From: Comamonas endophytica
Lineage (GTDB): Bacteria; Pseudomonadota; Gammaproteobacteria; Burkholderiales; Burkholderiaceae_C
Direction of reading: 5' to 3'
Assembly (NCBI RefSeq): GCF_023634805.2
Contig: NZ_CP106882.1
Location: forward strand, 186,001-250,000
Length of the DNA: 64,000 nt
Shown: positions 47,466-57,481 of the stretch, in pieces
How the letters are laid out: each line of letters opens with the position of its first letter
Position numbering within the stretch: position 1 is the stretch's first letter
Translations under genes and position numbers: made by a program
Notes under the pieces: model-generated
What the model was told of the DNA's origin: nothing
Database searches by the model: none
The model's input: only the letters and a program-made list of their open reading frames with translations

Positions 47466-48332
47466 ATGCAGTGGACCCTCGACCAGCTTCGACAGTTCGT
47501 GCTGACGGCCGAAAGCGGCTCGTTCAGCGAAGCCGCGCGCCGGCTGGGGCGTGCGCAATCGGCCGTCAGCACGGCCATCGGGCTGCTGGAAGCCGACCTG
47601 GGTGTGGAACTGTTCGACCGCTCGCGGCGCAATGCGCAGCTCACCGATGCCGGCGCATTGCTGCTGCTGGAAGCGCGCGAACTGCTGCGCCAGGGGCAGT
47701 CGCTGGAGCAGCGCGCGCTGTCGCTCAGCGCCGGCGGCGAGGCCAAGCTCACGCTGGCGCTGGACGAGGCCCTGCCCGACACCGCGGTGGGGACGCTGAT
47801 CCGCGAGATCGCGCAGCGTTTTCCCGATCTCGAGCTGACGCTGCTCAACGGCACGGCCACCGAGGTGGCGGAGTACGTCGACCAGCAGCGCGCGCAGATG
47901 GCGATCCACTTCGTGCGCGGCGCCCTCCCCGCACGCTTCGACCAGCGCCACATGGGCACCGTTTCCCAGGGCCTGTTCGTGCCCATGGGCCACCCGCTCA
48001 CCAGGAACGAGACGGTGCAGCGCAGGGACCTGGTGCCCTACCGCCAGCTGATCCTGCATGCCGATGACGTGCACGAGACCGCCTACAGTCCCAAGGTCTG
48101 GCGCGCGGACAGCTTCTACGCGCTGGCGCGGATGGTCGCCTATGACCTGGGCTGGGCTATCCTTCCGGTCAACATCGCGACCCATGACTCCTATCGCCAG
48201 CCGCTGCAGCAGTTGGACTGCCCGTCGCTGGCGCTGCCGCAGCTGTCGGTGCGCGTGCTCTGGTGCCAGGGCTGGCAGCCCGGCCCGGCGGCGAACTGGG
48301 TGCAGGCGCGCTTCACCGAACTGCTGCGCTAG
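47466..48332 (+). CDS. LysR family transcriptional regulator
   Basis: A 288-residue LysR protein starting MQWTLDQLRQFVLTAESGSF. The helix-turn-helix reads SEAARRLGRAQSAVSTAIGLLEADLG. It is divergent from the mdtJI-like pair and probably its activator or repressor. The ATG at 47466 lies only six bases after a TATAAC hexamer and has no Shine-Dalgarno, so the message may be leaderless. Confidence 0.9.
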   Translation: MQWTLDQLRQFVLTAESGSFSEAARRLGRAQSAVSTAIGLLEADLGVELFDRSRRNAQLTDAGALLLLEARELLRQGQSLEQRALSLSAGGEAKLTLALDEALPDTAVGTLIREIAQRFPDLELTLLNGTATEVAEYVDQQRAQMAIHFVRGALPARFDQRHMGTVSQGLFVPMGHPLTRNETVQRRDLVPYRQLILHADDVHETAYSPKVWRADSFYALARMVAYDLGWAILPVNIATHDSYRQPLQQLDCPSLALPQLSVRVLWCQGWQPGPAANWVQARFTELLR

Positions 48333-48462
48333 CCACCGGAAATCGGGCGCAGGACGGGGTGGTTTCTGACGTGATTGGTAAAAACCCGCCTTTAGGATGG
48401 GTTCACAACCATTCCGGCCTTGCGCTTGCAGCAAAGGCCGGCCAGACCAAGGACCCACGCCC

Positions 48463-49119
48463 ATGAATCACCCCGCCGAATTCACCCTGTCGCGGCGCGG
48501 CCTGCTGCAGACCGGTGCCGTCTCGCTGACGGTGCCTGCGCAGCTGGCCGCGTCCGCCGCGCCCGCCTCCGCCCCGGCCGCTCCCGCGGAGAACGGCCGC
48601 CCCGGCGTGCCGATGTCCGTCCATCTCAAGGTCAATGGCAAGGAACAGCGCCTGGCCGTCGACCCGCGCACCACCTTGCTCGATGCACTGCGCGAACACC
48701 TGCACCTCACGGGCACCAAGAAGGGCTGCGACCACGGCCAGTGCGGCGCCTGCACGGTGATCGTCAACGGGCGGCGCATCAATTCCTGCCTGACGCTGGC
48801 CGTCATGCAGGAGGGCTCCGAAGTCACCACCATCGAGGGCCTGGGCCAGCCCGGGCAGATGCACCCGCTGCAGGAAGCCTTCGTCAAGCACGACGGCTAC
48901 CAGTGCGGCTACTGCACGCCCGGGCAGATCTGCTCCGCGGCAGCCGTGCTGCAGGAGGTCAAGCAGGGCATTCCCAGCCATGTCACGGCGGACCTCACGG
49001 CCCAGCCGCTGCTGTCGGCCGCCGAACTGCGCGAGCGCATGAGCGGCAATATCTGCCGCTGCGGCGCCTACAGCAACATCATCGATGCGATCAGCGAAGT
49101 CGGCGGGGTGAAAGCATGA
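48463..49119 (+). CDS. paoA: Aldehyde oxidoreductase, [2Fe-2S] subunit
   Basis: Iron-sulfur subunit of a periplasmic molybdenum aldehyde oxidoreductase, 218 residues. The twin-arginine signal is [17 protein letters not shown]. Plant-type 2Fe-2S ligands are in [21 protein letters not shown] and the second cluster in CGYCTPGQ and [12 protein letters not shown] 48463 follows AAGGA. Its stop overlaps the paoB start. PaoABC oxidises aromatic and aliphatic aldehydes to acids; Tat export of the assembled trimer through this subunit is known for E. coli. Confidence 0.93.
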   Translation: MNHPAEFTLSRRGLLQTGAVSLTVPAQLAASAAPASAPAAPAENGRPGVPMSVHLKVNGKEQRLAVDPRTTLLDALREHLHLTGTKKGCDHGQCGACTVIVNGRRINSCLTLAVMQEGSEVTTIEGLGQPGQMHPLQEAFVKHDGYQCGYCTPGQICSAAAVLQEVKQGIPSHVTADLTAQPLLSAAELRERMSGNICRCGAYSNIIDAISEVGGVKA

Positions 49120-50072
49120 AGGCCTTCACCTATGAACGCGCGGCCTCGCCCGCACAGGCGCTGGCCGCGGCCGCGCGCACGCCCGGCGCCCGCTTCATTG
49201 CCGGCGGCACCAATCTGCTGGACCTGATGAAGCTGGAGATCGAGACGCCCCAGCACCTGATCGACGTCAACGGCCTGGGTCTCGACAAGATCGAAGCCAC
49301 GGCCGAAGGCGGCCTGCGCATCGGCGCGCTGGTGCGCAACACCGATCTCGCGGCCGACGCACGCGTGCGCCGCGACTATGGCGTGCTGTCGCGCGCGCTC
49401 CTGGCCGGTGCCTCGGGCCAGCTGCGCAACCAGGCAACGACGGCCGGCAACCTGCTGCAGCGCACGCGCTGCCCCTATTTCTACGACACCGCCCAGCCCT
49501 GCAACAAGCGCGAGCCGGGCAGCGGCTGCTCGGCCATCGGCGGCATCAGCCGCCAGCACGCCGTGGTGGGTTCGAGCGAGGCCTGCATCGCCACGCACCC
49601 CAGCGACATGGCGGTGGCCATGCGCCTGCTGGACGCGGGCGTCGAGACGCTGCAGCCGAACGGCGCGCGCCGCACCATTCCCATCGCCGACTTCCACCGG
49701 CTGCCGGGCAATACGCCGCATATCGAGACCGCGCTGGCGCCGGGCGAGCTGATCACCGCGGTGACCCTGCCCGCGCCGCTGGGCGGCAAGCACATCTACC
49801 GTAAGGTGCGCGACCGCTCCTCCTATGCGTTCGCGCTGGTGTCCGTGGCCGCGGTGCTGCAGCCCGACGGCTCGGGCCGCGTGGCGCTGGGCGGCGTGGC
49901 GCACAAGCCGTGGCGCGTCGAGGCTGCCGACCAGGCGCTGCCCCAGGGCGCGAAAGCCGCCAGCAGCCTGCTGCTGGCCGGCGCCCGCCCTACCGAGCAC
50001 AACGCCTTCAAGATCACGCTGGTCGAGCGCACGCTGGATGCCGTGCTCGCCACCGCACGGAGCCAAGCATGA
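49116..50072 (+). CDS. paoB: Aldehyde oxidoreductase, FAD/[4Fe-4S] subunit
   Basis: A 318-residue FAD subunit of the xanthine oxidase family. FAD-binding loops are [13 protein letters not shown] and [18 protein letters not shown]. The insert [26 protein letters not shown] carries the cysteines of the extra 4Fe-4S cluster typical of PaoB. Coupled at both ends by start/stop overlaps with paoA and paoC. Confidence 0.93.
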   Translation: MKAFTYERAASPAQALAAAARTPGARFIAGGTNLLDLMKLEIETPQHLIDVNGLGLDKIEATAEGGLRIGALVRNTDLAADARVRRDYGVLSRALLAGASGQLRNQATTAGNLLQRTRCPYFYDTAQPCNKREPGSGCSAIGGISRQHAVVGSSEACIATHPSDMAVAMRLLDAGVETLQPNGARRTIPIADFHRLPGNTPHIETALAPGELITAVTLPAPLGGKHIYRKVRDRSSYAFALVSVAAVLQPDGSGRVALGGVAHKPWRVEAADQALPQGAKAASSLLLAGARPTEHNAFKITLVERTLDAVLATARSQA

Positions 50073-52255
50073 AATTCGACACCCCCGCCACCACCAACCC
50101 GATCGACCAGCTCAAGGTCGTCGGCCAGCCCGTGGACCGCATCGACGGGCCGTTCAAGACCACCGGCACCGCGCCCTATGCCTACGAACGCCACGATGTG
50201 GCGCCCGACGCCGCCTATGGCTACGTCGTGGGCGCCACGGTGGCCAAGGGCCGCATCGCCTCCATCGACCAGAGCCGCGCCGAGGCCGCGCCCGGAGTGA
50301 TCGCCATCGTCACCGCCAGGAACGCCGGCAAGCTGGGCAAGGGCGAGAAGAACATCGCCAGGCTGCTGGCCGGACCGAATGTCGAGCATTACCACCAGGC
50401 CGTGGCGCTGGTGGTGGCCGAAACCTTCGAGCAGGCGCGCAGCGCCGCAAAGCTGCTGGAAGTGCGCTACGAAAGCACGGCCGGCAAATACGACCTGGAG
50501 CAGGCGCGCAGCTCTGGCGCCAAGACCATCGACAAGGACAAGAAGGTCGGCGATTTCAACAGCGCCTTCGCGCGCGCCGAGGTGCAGCTGGACCAGACCT
50601 ACTCCACGCCGGACCAGTCGCACGCGATGATGGAGCCGCATGCCACCACGGCGATGTGGCGCGGCGAGCGGCTCACGGTGTGGACCTCCAGCCAGATGGT
50701 GGACTGGTTCGCCAGCGACCTGGCGAAGACGCTGGGCATCCCCAAGGACCGCGTGCACCTGATCTCGCCCTATATCGGCGGCGGCTTCGGCGGCAAGCTG
50801 TTCCTGCGCACCGATGTGCTGCTGGCCGCCCTGGGCGCGCGCATCGCGCAGCGCCCGGTCAAGGTGACGCTGCAGCGCCCGCTGATCGCCAACAACACCA
50901 CGCACCGCCCGGCAACCATCCAGCGCGTGCGCCTGGGCGCGTCCAAAAGCGGCGAGATCACCGCCATCGCGCATGAAAGCTGGTCCGGCAATCTGCCCGG
51001 CGGCGAGCCCGAGGAGGCGACGCAGCAGACGCAGTTCCTCTACGCCGGCGCGCACCGCCTGACCGGCACGCGGCTGGCGGTGCTCGATCTGCCAGAGGGC
51101 AATTCGATGCGCGCGCCGGGCGAGGCGCCGGGCATGATGGTGCTGGAGATCGCCATCGACGAAATGGCCGAGCGCCTTGGCATGGACCCGATCGAGTTCC
51201 GGGTGCGCAACGACACCCAGGTCGACCCGTCCAAGCCCGAGCGCCGCTTTTCGCAGCGCCGCCTGGTGGAATGCCTGCGCACCGGCGCCAAGGAGTTCGG
51301 CTGGTCCGAGCGCAGCGCCAAGCCCGCCAGCCGGCGCGAGGGCGATGCCTGGATCGGCATCGGCATGGCGGCGGCCTTCCGCAACAACCTGGTGATGAAG
51401 TCGGGCGCGCGGGTGCTGCTCGACAACCGCGGCATCGTCACGGTGCAGACCGACATGACCGACATCGGCACCGGCAGCTACACCATCATCGCGCAGACCG
51501 CGGCGGAGATGCTGGGCGTGCCGCTCGATCGCGTGGTGGTCGAACTGGGCGATTCGAGCTTTCCCGTCTCCGCTGGCTCGGGCGGCCAGTGGGGCGCCAA
51601 TAGTTCGACTTCGGGCGTGTACGCGGCCTGCATGAAGTTGCGCGAGGCCATCGCGCAGCGCGCCGGTTTCCCCGCGGATGCAGAGTTCGCCGAGGGCATG
51701 GTGCGCGCCGGCGGACAGAGCCGGACGCTGGCCGAGATCGCGGGCGACAAGGGCTTTTCGGTGGCCGACAGCATCGAGTTTGGCGACCTGGACAAGCGCT
51801 ACCAGCAGTCGACCTTCGGCGCCCACTTCGTCGAGGTGGCCGTCGATGCCTACACCGCCGAGGTGCGCGTGCGCCGCATGCTGTCGGTGTGCGCCGCGGG
51901 CCGCATCCTCAACCCCAAGTCGGCGCGCAGCCAGGTGATCGGCGCCATGACCATGGGCGTGGGCGGTGCGCTGATGGAAGACCTCGCCGTGGACAAGCGC
52001 AAGGGCTTCTTCGTCAACCACGATCTCGCCGCCTATGAAGTGCCGGTGCATGCTGATATCCCGCACATGCAGGTGATCTTCCTCGACGAGACCGACCCGA
52101 TCTCCTCGCCCATGAAGGCCAAGGGCGTGGGCGAGCTGGGCCTATGCGGCGTGGGCGCGGCGGTGGCCAACGCGATCTACAACGCGACCGGGGTGCGCGT
52201 GCGGGACTATCCGGTGACGCTGGACAAGCTGCTGGAGAAGATGCCGAAGGCTTGA
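50069..52255 (+). CDS. paoC: Aldehyde oxidoreductase, molybdenum-binding subunit
   Basis: Catalytic subunit, 728 residues, matching E. coli PaoC in length. Molybdopterin-cytosine-dinucleotide contacts appear in GGGFGGK and [14 protein letters not shown], and the catalytic base is Glu689 in [10 protein letters not shown]. It starts at 50069, overlapping the paoB stop. The paoD maturation gene that normally follows is missing; instead a repeat-rich gap comes next, so the chaperone must be supplied from elsewhere. Confidence 0.93.
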   Translation: MKFDTPATTNPIDQLKVVGQPVDRIDGPFKTTGTAPYAYERHDVAPDAAYGYVVGATVAKGRIASIDQSRAEAAPGVIAIVTARNAGKLGKGEKNIARLLAGPNVEHYHQAVALVVAETFEQARSAAKLLEVRYESTAGKYDLEQARSSGAKTIDKDKKVGDFNSAFARAEVQLDQTYSTPDQSHAMMEPHATTAMWRGERLTVWTSSQMVDWFASDLAKTLGIPKDRVHLISPYIGGGFGGKLFLRTDVLLAALGARIAQRPVKVTLQRPLIANNTTHRPATIQRVRLGASKSGEITAIAHESWSGNLPGGEPEEATQQTQFLYAGAHRLTGTRLAVLDLPEGNSMRAPGEAPGMMVLEIAIDEMAERLGMDPIEFRVRNDTQVDPSKPERRFSQRRLVECLRTGAKEFGWSERSAKPASRREGDAWIGIGMAAAFRNNLVMKSGARVLLDNRGIVTVQTDMTDIGTGSYTIIAQTAAEMLGVPLDRVVVELGDSSFPVSAGSGGQWGANSSTSGVYAACMKLREAIAQRAGFPADAEFAEGMVRAGGQSRTLAEIAGDKGFSVADSIEFGDLDKRYQQSTFGAHFVEVAVDAYTAEVRVRRMLSVCAAGRILNPKSARSQVIGAMTMGVGGALMEDLAVDKRKGFFVNHDLAAYEVPVHADIPHMQVIFLDETDPISSPMKAKGVGELGLCGVGAAVANAIYNATGVRVRDYPVTLDKLLEKMPKA

Positions 52256-52286
52256 GGCTGAGGGACGGGCGGCGGCTGCGTTCTGT

Positions 52287-52347
52287 CTGAGGGCAGGCCG
52301 TCCATCCTTCGACGGGGCCGCCCAGGCAAGCTCGGGACGAACGGTTT
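52287..52347. repeat. Extragenic repeat element
   Basis: GAGGGCAGGCCGTCCATCCT leads into TTCGACGGGGCCGCCCAGG and GGGACGAACGGTT. It nearly matches the right half of the element at 23875-23982, over about 50 bases. Confidence 0.75.
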
Positions 52348-52400
52348 TCTGGCGTGCTTCATTCCAGGCTCCGTCCGCTGATCCTCGCACGCCCCTTTCC

Positions 52401-52525
52401 CCGTTCGCCCTGAGCCTGTCGAAGGGTGTCTCCAGATCCAATATCCAGGACGACGCCCGTAGGCTCAAGAGTACGCCGCCCATCTTTCGATCCTTCGTCG
52501 AGCCCAGGATCAGAACGAACGGTTT
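52401..52525. repeat. Two extragenic repeat fragments
   Basis: CCGTTCGCCCTGAGCCTGTC followed by GAAGG at 52401-52425, and a diverged copy with TTCGTCGAGCCCAGGAT and GAACGAACGGTTTG at 52491-52525. Same family as the other elements in the window. Confidence 0.6.
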
Positions 52526-52659
52526 GTTGAATTCCCGCCCCCGCCAGCGTCCTACAAAGCATCAAGAACTGATCCTGCCCGGGTTTGCCCATGCATGCGC
52601 AGGATAGAGCGCTGTAGCGACCGATACGGCCCTTCAACCCTTTTTACCCTCCGTTTCAT

Positions 52660-53949
52660 ATGACACAACGCCCTCCCACCTCGGACTTCCAACGCCTGCG
52701 GGCCAGCGCCGCTGGCCTGCTTCTCGCGGCAATTGCTGTCTCCGCCAGCGCGCAATTGCAGCCTGGCGATGGCCCGGTCCAGGTCACGGCTGGTGTGGTC
52801 GAACCCACGCCTGTGCCATTCAATGAAAACCTCCTGCCCAACCTGCGCGTGCCCGCAGGCTTCAGCGTCTCGGTGTTTGCCAAGGACCTGAAGAACGTGC
52901 GCTGGCTGGTGGTGGCGCCGAACGGCGATGTCTACGCCAGCCGCCGCGAGCAGGGCGACGTGCTGCTGCTGCGCGACACCAATGGCGACGGCAAGGCCGA
53001 CGAGCAGAAGATCGTGATGCAGAACGTCATGTACGTGAACGGCCTGGCGCTGCGCGAGGGCCGCCTCTATGCCGTGACCGACAAGAAGATCCTGATGGCG
53101 CCGGTGCTGCCCGACGGCACGCTGGGCATGACCACCACGCTGGTGGACGACCTGCCCGATGCCGGCCAGCACCCCAACCGCACGCTGGACTTCGGGCCCG
53201 ACGGCTGGCTCTATGTGACGGTGGGCTCGACCTGCAACAACTGCCGCGAGCCCAACCCCGAATCGGCCACCATGCTGCGCATGCGCCCCGATGGCTCGGC
53301 GCGCGAGATCTACGCCAAGGGCCTGCGCAACACCATCGGCTTCGGCTGGCATCCCACGAGCGGCCAGCTCTACGGCTTCGACCATGGCTCCGACTTCCAG
53401 GGCGACAACGAGCCGCCCGAGGAACTCAACGCCATCAAGCCCAACCAGCACTATGGCTGGCCCTTCTGCTGGGGCGACCGCAAGGTCACGCCGATCCAGT
53501 TCAACGAACCGCCGCAGACCACCAAGGCCGACTTCTGCCCCACCACGACGGCGCCGGCGCTGCACTACACCGCGCATGCCGCGCCCCTAGGCTTCGTGTT
53601 CTACACCGGGCAGCAGTTCCCCAGCGAGTACCGCGGCGATGCCTTCGTGGCCTTCCGCGGTTCCTGGAACCGTTCGCAGCCCAGCGGCTACAAGGTGGTG
53701 CGCGTGCGCTTCGACGCCAATGGCCAGCCGCAAGGCAGCGAGGATTTCGCCACCGGCTGGCTGATGTCGCAGCTGCCCCCGGCGCTGAATCAGCCCGGCG
53801 CGGCCGGCACGCCCGCGGAAAAGGCCAAGTCCCAGCGCCCGGCGCACTTCGGCCGCCTGGCAGGCCTGGTCCAGGCACGTGACGGCTCGCTGCTGCTGGC
53901 CGAAGACCAGAACGGCGTGATCTACCGCATTCGCTACGCGGGCCGGTAA
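52660..53949 (+). CDS. PQQ-dependent sugar dehydrogenase (sorbosone dehydrogenase family)
   Basis: A 429-residue exported beta-propeller enzyme. A signal peptide (LRASAAGLLLAAIAVSASAQ) is followed by the family motifs LPNLRVPAGFSVSVFAKDLKNVRWL, QHPNRTLDFGPDGWLYVTVGSTCNNC, AKGLRNTIGFGWHPTSGQLYGFDHG and NQHYGWPFCWGD. Such enzymes oxidise aldoses or sorbosone with pyrroloquinoline quinone in the periplasm, giving lactones. No PQQ synthesis genes are in the window. The fusion lipoprotein follows after 42 bases and probably shares its transcript. Confidence 0.88.
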   Translation: MTQRPPTSDFQRLRASAAGLLLAAIAVSASAQLQPGDGPVQVTAGVVEPTPVPFNENLLPNLRVPAGFSVSVFAKDLKNVRWLVVAPNGDVYASRREQGDVLLLRDTNGDGKADEQKIVMQNVMYVNGLALREGRLYAVTDKKILMAPVLPDGTLGMTTTLVDDLPDAGQHPNRTLDFGPDGWLYVTVGSTCNNCREPNPESATMLRMRPDGSAREIYAKGLRNTIGFGWHPTSGQLYGFDHGSDFQGDNEPPEELNAIKPNQHYGWPFCWGDRKVTPIQFNEPPQTTKADFCPTTTAPALHYTAHAAPLGFVFYTGQQFPSEYRGDAFVAFRGSWNRSQPSGYKVVRVRFDANGQPQGSEDFATGWLMSQLPPALNQPGAAGTPAEKAKSQRPAHFGRLAGLVQARDGSLLLAEDQNGVIYRIRYAGR

Positions 53950-53991
53950 ATGCCTGTGCCCACCCAACGAACACTCCAGGAATCTGCCGCC

Positions 53992-55533
53992 ATGAAACAA
54001 CGTCCCTTCGTGTCCGCCAGCAGCGTGCTGGTCTCTGCAATCGCCGCCCTTCTCGCCGGCTGCGCCGCCAGCGGCAACTACGACATGCCCGCGGCCGGCA
54101 CGCCGGCGCCGGTGTCCACCACGGCCCCCCTGGGCAGCGCCACGCCACAGACGCCGATGGCCCAGGCCCAGATGCCCCAGGCCCGTGTGGCGCTGATGAC
54201 TCCCGCCGGCCAGCCCGCCGGAAACGCCATGCTGCGCGAGCTGCCCAATGGCGGCGGCGTGGAAATCGCCATCGAAGTGCGCGACATGGCGCCCGGCCCG
54301 CATGGCTTCCACATCCATGCCCATGGCGCCTGCTCCCCCGGCCCCGATGCCGCAACCGGGCAGATCGTTGCCTTTGGCGCCGCCGGCGGGCATTTCGATC
54401 CGCACATGACGCGCAACCACGGCCGCCCCGGCCAGTCCCCGCACGAGGCCCATGCCGGCGAGGCGCCGAACATCTCGGTCGGCGCCAACCGCCAGGGCAC
54501 GCTGCGCTTCACCAATCCGCATGTGACGCTGCAGCCGGGCAAGACCTCGGTCATGGGCCGCACGCTGATCGTGCACGAGCGCGAGGACGACTACGCCAGC
54601 GATCCGGCCGGCAACTCCGGCGGCCGCATTGCCTGCGGCATCATCGAGTCCACCGCACCGGGCATGGTCCAGGGGCGCACGATCTTCGAGGGCGCCAATG
54701 TGTTCCCCGAAGGCATTGCCATCGACAGCCGCGACGGTACCGCCTATGTGGGCTCGAGCACCGAAGGCCATATCTACAAGATCGCCAAGGGCGCCACCAA
54801 GGCCGAGATGCTGCAGATGGGCGGCTCGGCCGGGCGCCTGAACGCCTACGGCATGAAGGTCGATGCCTCGGGACGCCTGTGGGTTGCGGGCGGCCCGTCC
54901 AACGCCGTGGCCATCGTCGATCCTCAGCGCGCCGCCACGCTGGCCGTGGTGAAAGGTCCCAAGGAAGGCCAGCCTTTCCTCAACGACCTGGTGCTGACCT
55001 CGACCCATGCCTATGTGACGGATTCGTTCCGTCCTGTGCTGTGGCGCATCAATGCCGCGCCCGGCGCCGCCATGGTGCTGGAGCCCTGGCTGGACCTGCG
55101 CAACACCCCCGTGCGCTACCAGCCCAACCAGTACAACTTCAACGGCATCGTGGCATCAAGCGACGGCCGCTGGCTGCTCGCAATCCAGCAGGCCACCGGC
55201 CAGCTCTGGCGTATCGACACCGGCAACCGCGCCGTGAGCGAGGTGCGCGTCGAGGGCGGCTCGCTGGTCAACGGCGACGGCCTGGTGCTGAACGGCGCCA
55301 ACGAGCTGTATGTGGTGCGCAATGCCGACGACGAACTGGTGCGCGTGTCGCTGGCCAATGGCTGGGGCAGCGCGCGCGTCGAGCAGCGCCTGCGCGACCA
55401 TCGGCTGAAGTACCCGACGACGGCGGCCATGGCCGACAATGCGCTGATGGTGGTCAATGGCCAGACCGACAAGCAGAAGGACCCGCCGCCCCTGCTGCCC
55501 TTCGACGTGCTGAGCATCGGCCTGCCGCGCTAG
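53992..55533 (+). CDS. Cu/Zn superoxide dismutase fused to SMP-30-like propeller, lipoprotein
   Basis: A 513-residue lipoprotein. The signal ends ALLAGC with lipidated Cys24. Residues about 62-220 are a SodC domain: His107 and His109 (GFHIHAHGAC), bridging His134 (GGHFDP), His143, His154, Glu157 in place of the usual Asp zinc ligand, His195 (IVHEREDDY), the Cys114/Cys215 disulfide and Arg212 (GGRIACG). Residues about 230-513 form an SMP-30/gluconolactonase-type propeller (FPEGIAIDSRDGTAYVGSS, LNDLVLTSTHAYVTDS, NGDGLVLNGANELYVV). The ATG at 53992 follows CCAGGA. A periplasmic superoxide-removing and possible lactonase enzyme is suggested. Confidence 0.88.
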   Translation: MKQRPFVSASSVLVSAIAALLAGCAASGNYDMPAAGTPAPVSTTAPLGSATPQTPMAQAQMPQARVALMTPAGQPAGNAMLRELPNGGGVEIAIEVRDMAPGPHGFHIHAHGACSPGPDAATGQIVAFGAAGGHFDPHMTRNHGRPGQSPHEAHAGEAPNISVGANRQGTLRFTNPHVTLQPGKTSVMGRTLIVHEREDDYASDPAGNSGGRIACGIIESTAPGMVQGRTIFEGANVFPEGIAIDSRDGTAYVGSSTEGHIYKIAKGATKAEMLQMGGSAGRLNAYGMKVDASGRLWVAGGPSNAVAIVDPQRAATLAVVKGPKEGQPFLNDLVLTSTHAYVTDSFRPVLWRINAAPGAAMVLEPWLDLRNTPVRYQPNQYNFNGIVASSDGRWLLAIQQATGQLWRIDTGNRAVSEVRVEGGSLVNGDGLVLNGANELYVVRNADDELVRVSLANGWGSARVEQRLRDHRLKYPTTAAMADNALMVVNGQTDKQKDPPPLLPFDVLSIGLPR

Positions 55534-55853
55534 GCCCCCTCGCCCGACTGCGCATACCACTGCGCATAGGGCGTGTTCTTTGCCAGGAAGCGGTTGAAGT
55601 CCGGCGCGCCATCGGTCCACCATGGCGCGCCGCGCTCGCCCAGGCCCAGCTTGGCCTGATGGACTGCAGCGCGGGCCGCCGCCAGGCGCGGCGCATCTTC
55701 CTGCGCCAGCGCCGCCTTCACTTCCCGGCGCGCGGCGGACAGCGCATGCACCAGCGCCGCGCGCTGCGCTTCATCCAGATGCGGATTGCTGGTGCGCCAC
55801 AGGCGCCCGCGCACCACGATATATCTTCCGTCGGGGGTTTTCAGAGGCGGCAC
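55530..55853 (-). CDS. Small conserved hypothetical protein
   Basis: Function unknown. A 107-residue soluble protein beginning PPLKTPDGRYIVVRGRLWRTSNPHLDE and containing GLGERGAPWWTDGAPDFNRFLAKNTPYAQWYA, a pattern I recognise from short uncharacterised proteobacterial proteins. The start is uncertain: GTG at 55853 fits the family N-terminus, whereas the open frame continues to 56030 with low-quality sequence. It is convergent with the SodC fusion gene, overlapping its stop by three bases. Confidence 0.65.
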   Translation of the reverse strand: MPPLKTPDGRYIVVRGRLWRTSNPHLDEAQRAALVHALSAARREVKAALAQEDAPRLAAARAAVHQAKLGLGERGAPWWTDGAPDFNRFLAKNTPYAQWYAQSGEGA

Positions 55854-56041
55854 GGGGTTCCAGGGGGATGCAAGGGCTTCCTTTATCGCCCATTTCGCAG
55901 AGCACTTCCCGGGTTCTCGCCGCCGTCCTACAGCGCGGCCCCGGCACGGCGCATACAACCTTTGATGAACACCGCAGCGCCAGCAGCCGGGGCATTGGCG
56001 TCCCGGCAGCGTCTCATTTCTCCTTTTCACCGAACCACACC

Positions 56042-57061
56042 ATGACTCAAGCAGAACCCCATTCCGCCGGCCTCGTCGCCGCCCATTCCCCGCTGGTGGT
56101 GGTGATCACCGGCGCCTCCAGCGGCATCGGGCATGCCACCGCGCTGGCCTTTGCCGAGCGCGGCGCGCGCCTGGTGCTGGCGGCGCGCGACGCCGACACG
56201 CTCGAGCCCGTGGCCGAGGCCTGCCGCAGCGCGGGCGCGGCCTCGGCGCTGGTCGTGCCCACCGATGTCACCGATGCCGAGGCCGTGGGAAAACTGGCGC
56301 AGGCGGCGATCACCCAGCACCGGCATATCGATGTCTGGATCAACGGGGTCGGCGTCGGCGCCGTGGGGCTGTTCGATGAAACGCCGCTGGCCGCGCACCG
56401 CCGCGTGGTCGAATCCAACCTCATCGGCCACATGAACGGCGCGCATGCCGCGCTGCGCCACTTCCGCCAGCGCGGGCGCGGCACGCTGATCAATCTGATC
56501 TCCATCGGCGGCTGGGTGCCGGCGCCCTATGCCGCGGCCTACACCGCCAGCAAGTTCGGGCTGCGCGGGCTGTCCGAGGCGCTGCGCGCCGAAGTGTCCG
56601 ACCTGCCCAAGGTGCATGTCTGCGACGTGGCGCCGACCTTCGTCGACTCGCCCGGCCTGCTGCATGGCGCCAACTACACGGGCAGCAACATCCGCCCGCG
56701 CATTCCCATGGTCGACCCGCGCCGCGTGGCGCGTTGCGTGGTGGCGCTGGTGAACCGTCCGCGCGCCCTGACCTGGGTGGGCGCCGCCGCCGCTCCGGGC
56801 CGCCTGGCGCATGCCATTGCCCCGCAGTGGGTGGGCGCCACCATGCACCGCACCATGCGCTGGGCGCTGGGGCGCGCGAATCCGGCCGCGCGCACCGACG
56901 GCAATCTGTTCGAAGCCTCCAAGGGCACGCAGATCGACGGCGGCCAGCGCCAGGCCAACCAGAAGGCGGCAGGCACCGTGGTGGCGCTGGGCGTGCTGGG
57001 AGTGGCCGCGGCGCTGTGGCTGGGCCGGCGCTCGCCGCGCCGCCTGCCGCACGGGGAATAG
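56042..57061 (+). CDS. SDR family oxidoreductase with C-terminal membrane helix
   Basis: A 339-residue SDR. The cofactor motif GASSGIGHATA and catalytic YTASK (AAAYTASKFGLRGLSEAL) are intact. After the catalytic domain, a linker with NPAARTDGNLFEASKGTQIDGGQ leads to a membrane helix (GTVVALGVLGVAAALWLG) and a basic tail. The arrangement occurs in membrane-tethered SDRs of Proteobacteria; the substrate, perhaps a lipid or hydrophobic aldehyde, is unknown. Start at 56042, with no strong ribosome site. Confidence 0.87.
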   Translation: MTQAEPHSAGLVAAHSPLVVVITGASSGIGHATALAFAERGARLVLAARDADTLEPVAEACRSAGAASALVVPTDVTDAEAVGKLAQAAITQHRHIDVWINGVGVGAVGLFDETPLAAHRRVVESNLIGHMNGAHAALRHFRQRGRGTLINLISIGGWVPAPYAAAYTASKFGLRGLSEALRAEVSDLPKVHVCDVAPTFVDSPGLLHGANYTGSNIRPRIPMVDPRRVARCVVALVNRPRALTWVGAAAAPGRLAHAIAPQWVGATMHRTMRWALGRANPAARTDGNLFEASKGTQIDGGQRQANQKAAGTVVALGVLGVAAALWLGRRSPRRLPHGE

Positions 57062-57064
57062 GCT

Positions 57065-57346
57065 TCAGCGCGCGGGCCCGAAGCCAAAGAAGCTGGCTTC
57101 GCCGCCCGCATGGCCCGCCGAGCGCTGTCCGGCGCTTTCGCGCGGCCCCTGGTCCAGATCCTCGGTCATGGCCTGCAGCGCCAGCAGCCCGTCGGCCATG
57201 GCCCCGTGGTAGCTGTCCGCATGGTGGTGGGCGCGCTCGATCTCGCGCCAGGTGTCGGCGTTCTCGCGCTCGATCAGCACCCAGGCGAAGCTGCCCCGCT
57301 TGGGTTCCTCGACATAGACGGCAATGGAGCGCAGCAGCTTGGACAT
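57065..57346 (-). CDS. Hypothetical protein
   Basis: Function unknown. A 93-residue protein starting MSKLLRSIAVYVEEPKRGSFAWVLIERE at 57346, with a helical middle (TWREIERAHHHADSYHGAMADGLLALQAM) and a Gly-rich tail ending FFGFGPAR. No signal or membrane segment. It is convergent with the SDR gene, four bases apart, and divergent from ku. Confidence 0.65.
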   Translation of the reverse strand: MSKLLRSIAVYVEEPKRGSFAWVLIERENADTWREIERAHHHADSYHGAMADGLLALQAMTEDLDQGPRESAGQRSAGHAGGEASFFGFGPAR

Positions 57347-57481
57347 GCCGCCAGCATAGGCCGATCCAGCAAGGACGCGAAGGGCATGCCGCCTACTGGG
57401 CATGCAAGCAAAGGCCTACAGATGCCCCTACAGGCCCGCCGCACACTTTGACCAAACGAAGTCCCAAAGGAGTCGCACCGC

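Larger units (their letters stand above)
52256..52659. other. 404-bp intergenic region with repeat elements
   Basis: No gene is seen. It holds three or more copies or fragments of the GTTCG/CGAACGG extragenic repeat (52287-52347, 52401-52428, 52480-52525). The promoter of the sugar dehydrogenase gene should lie in the last 100 bases; I cannot assign it. Confidence 0.65.
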
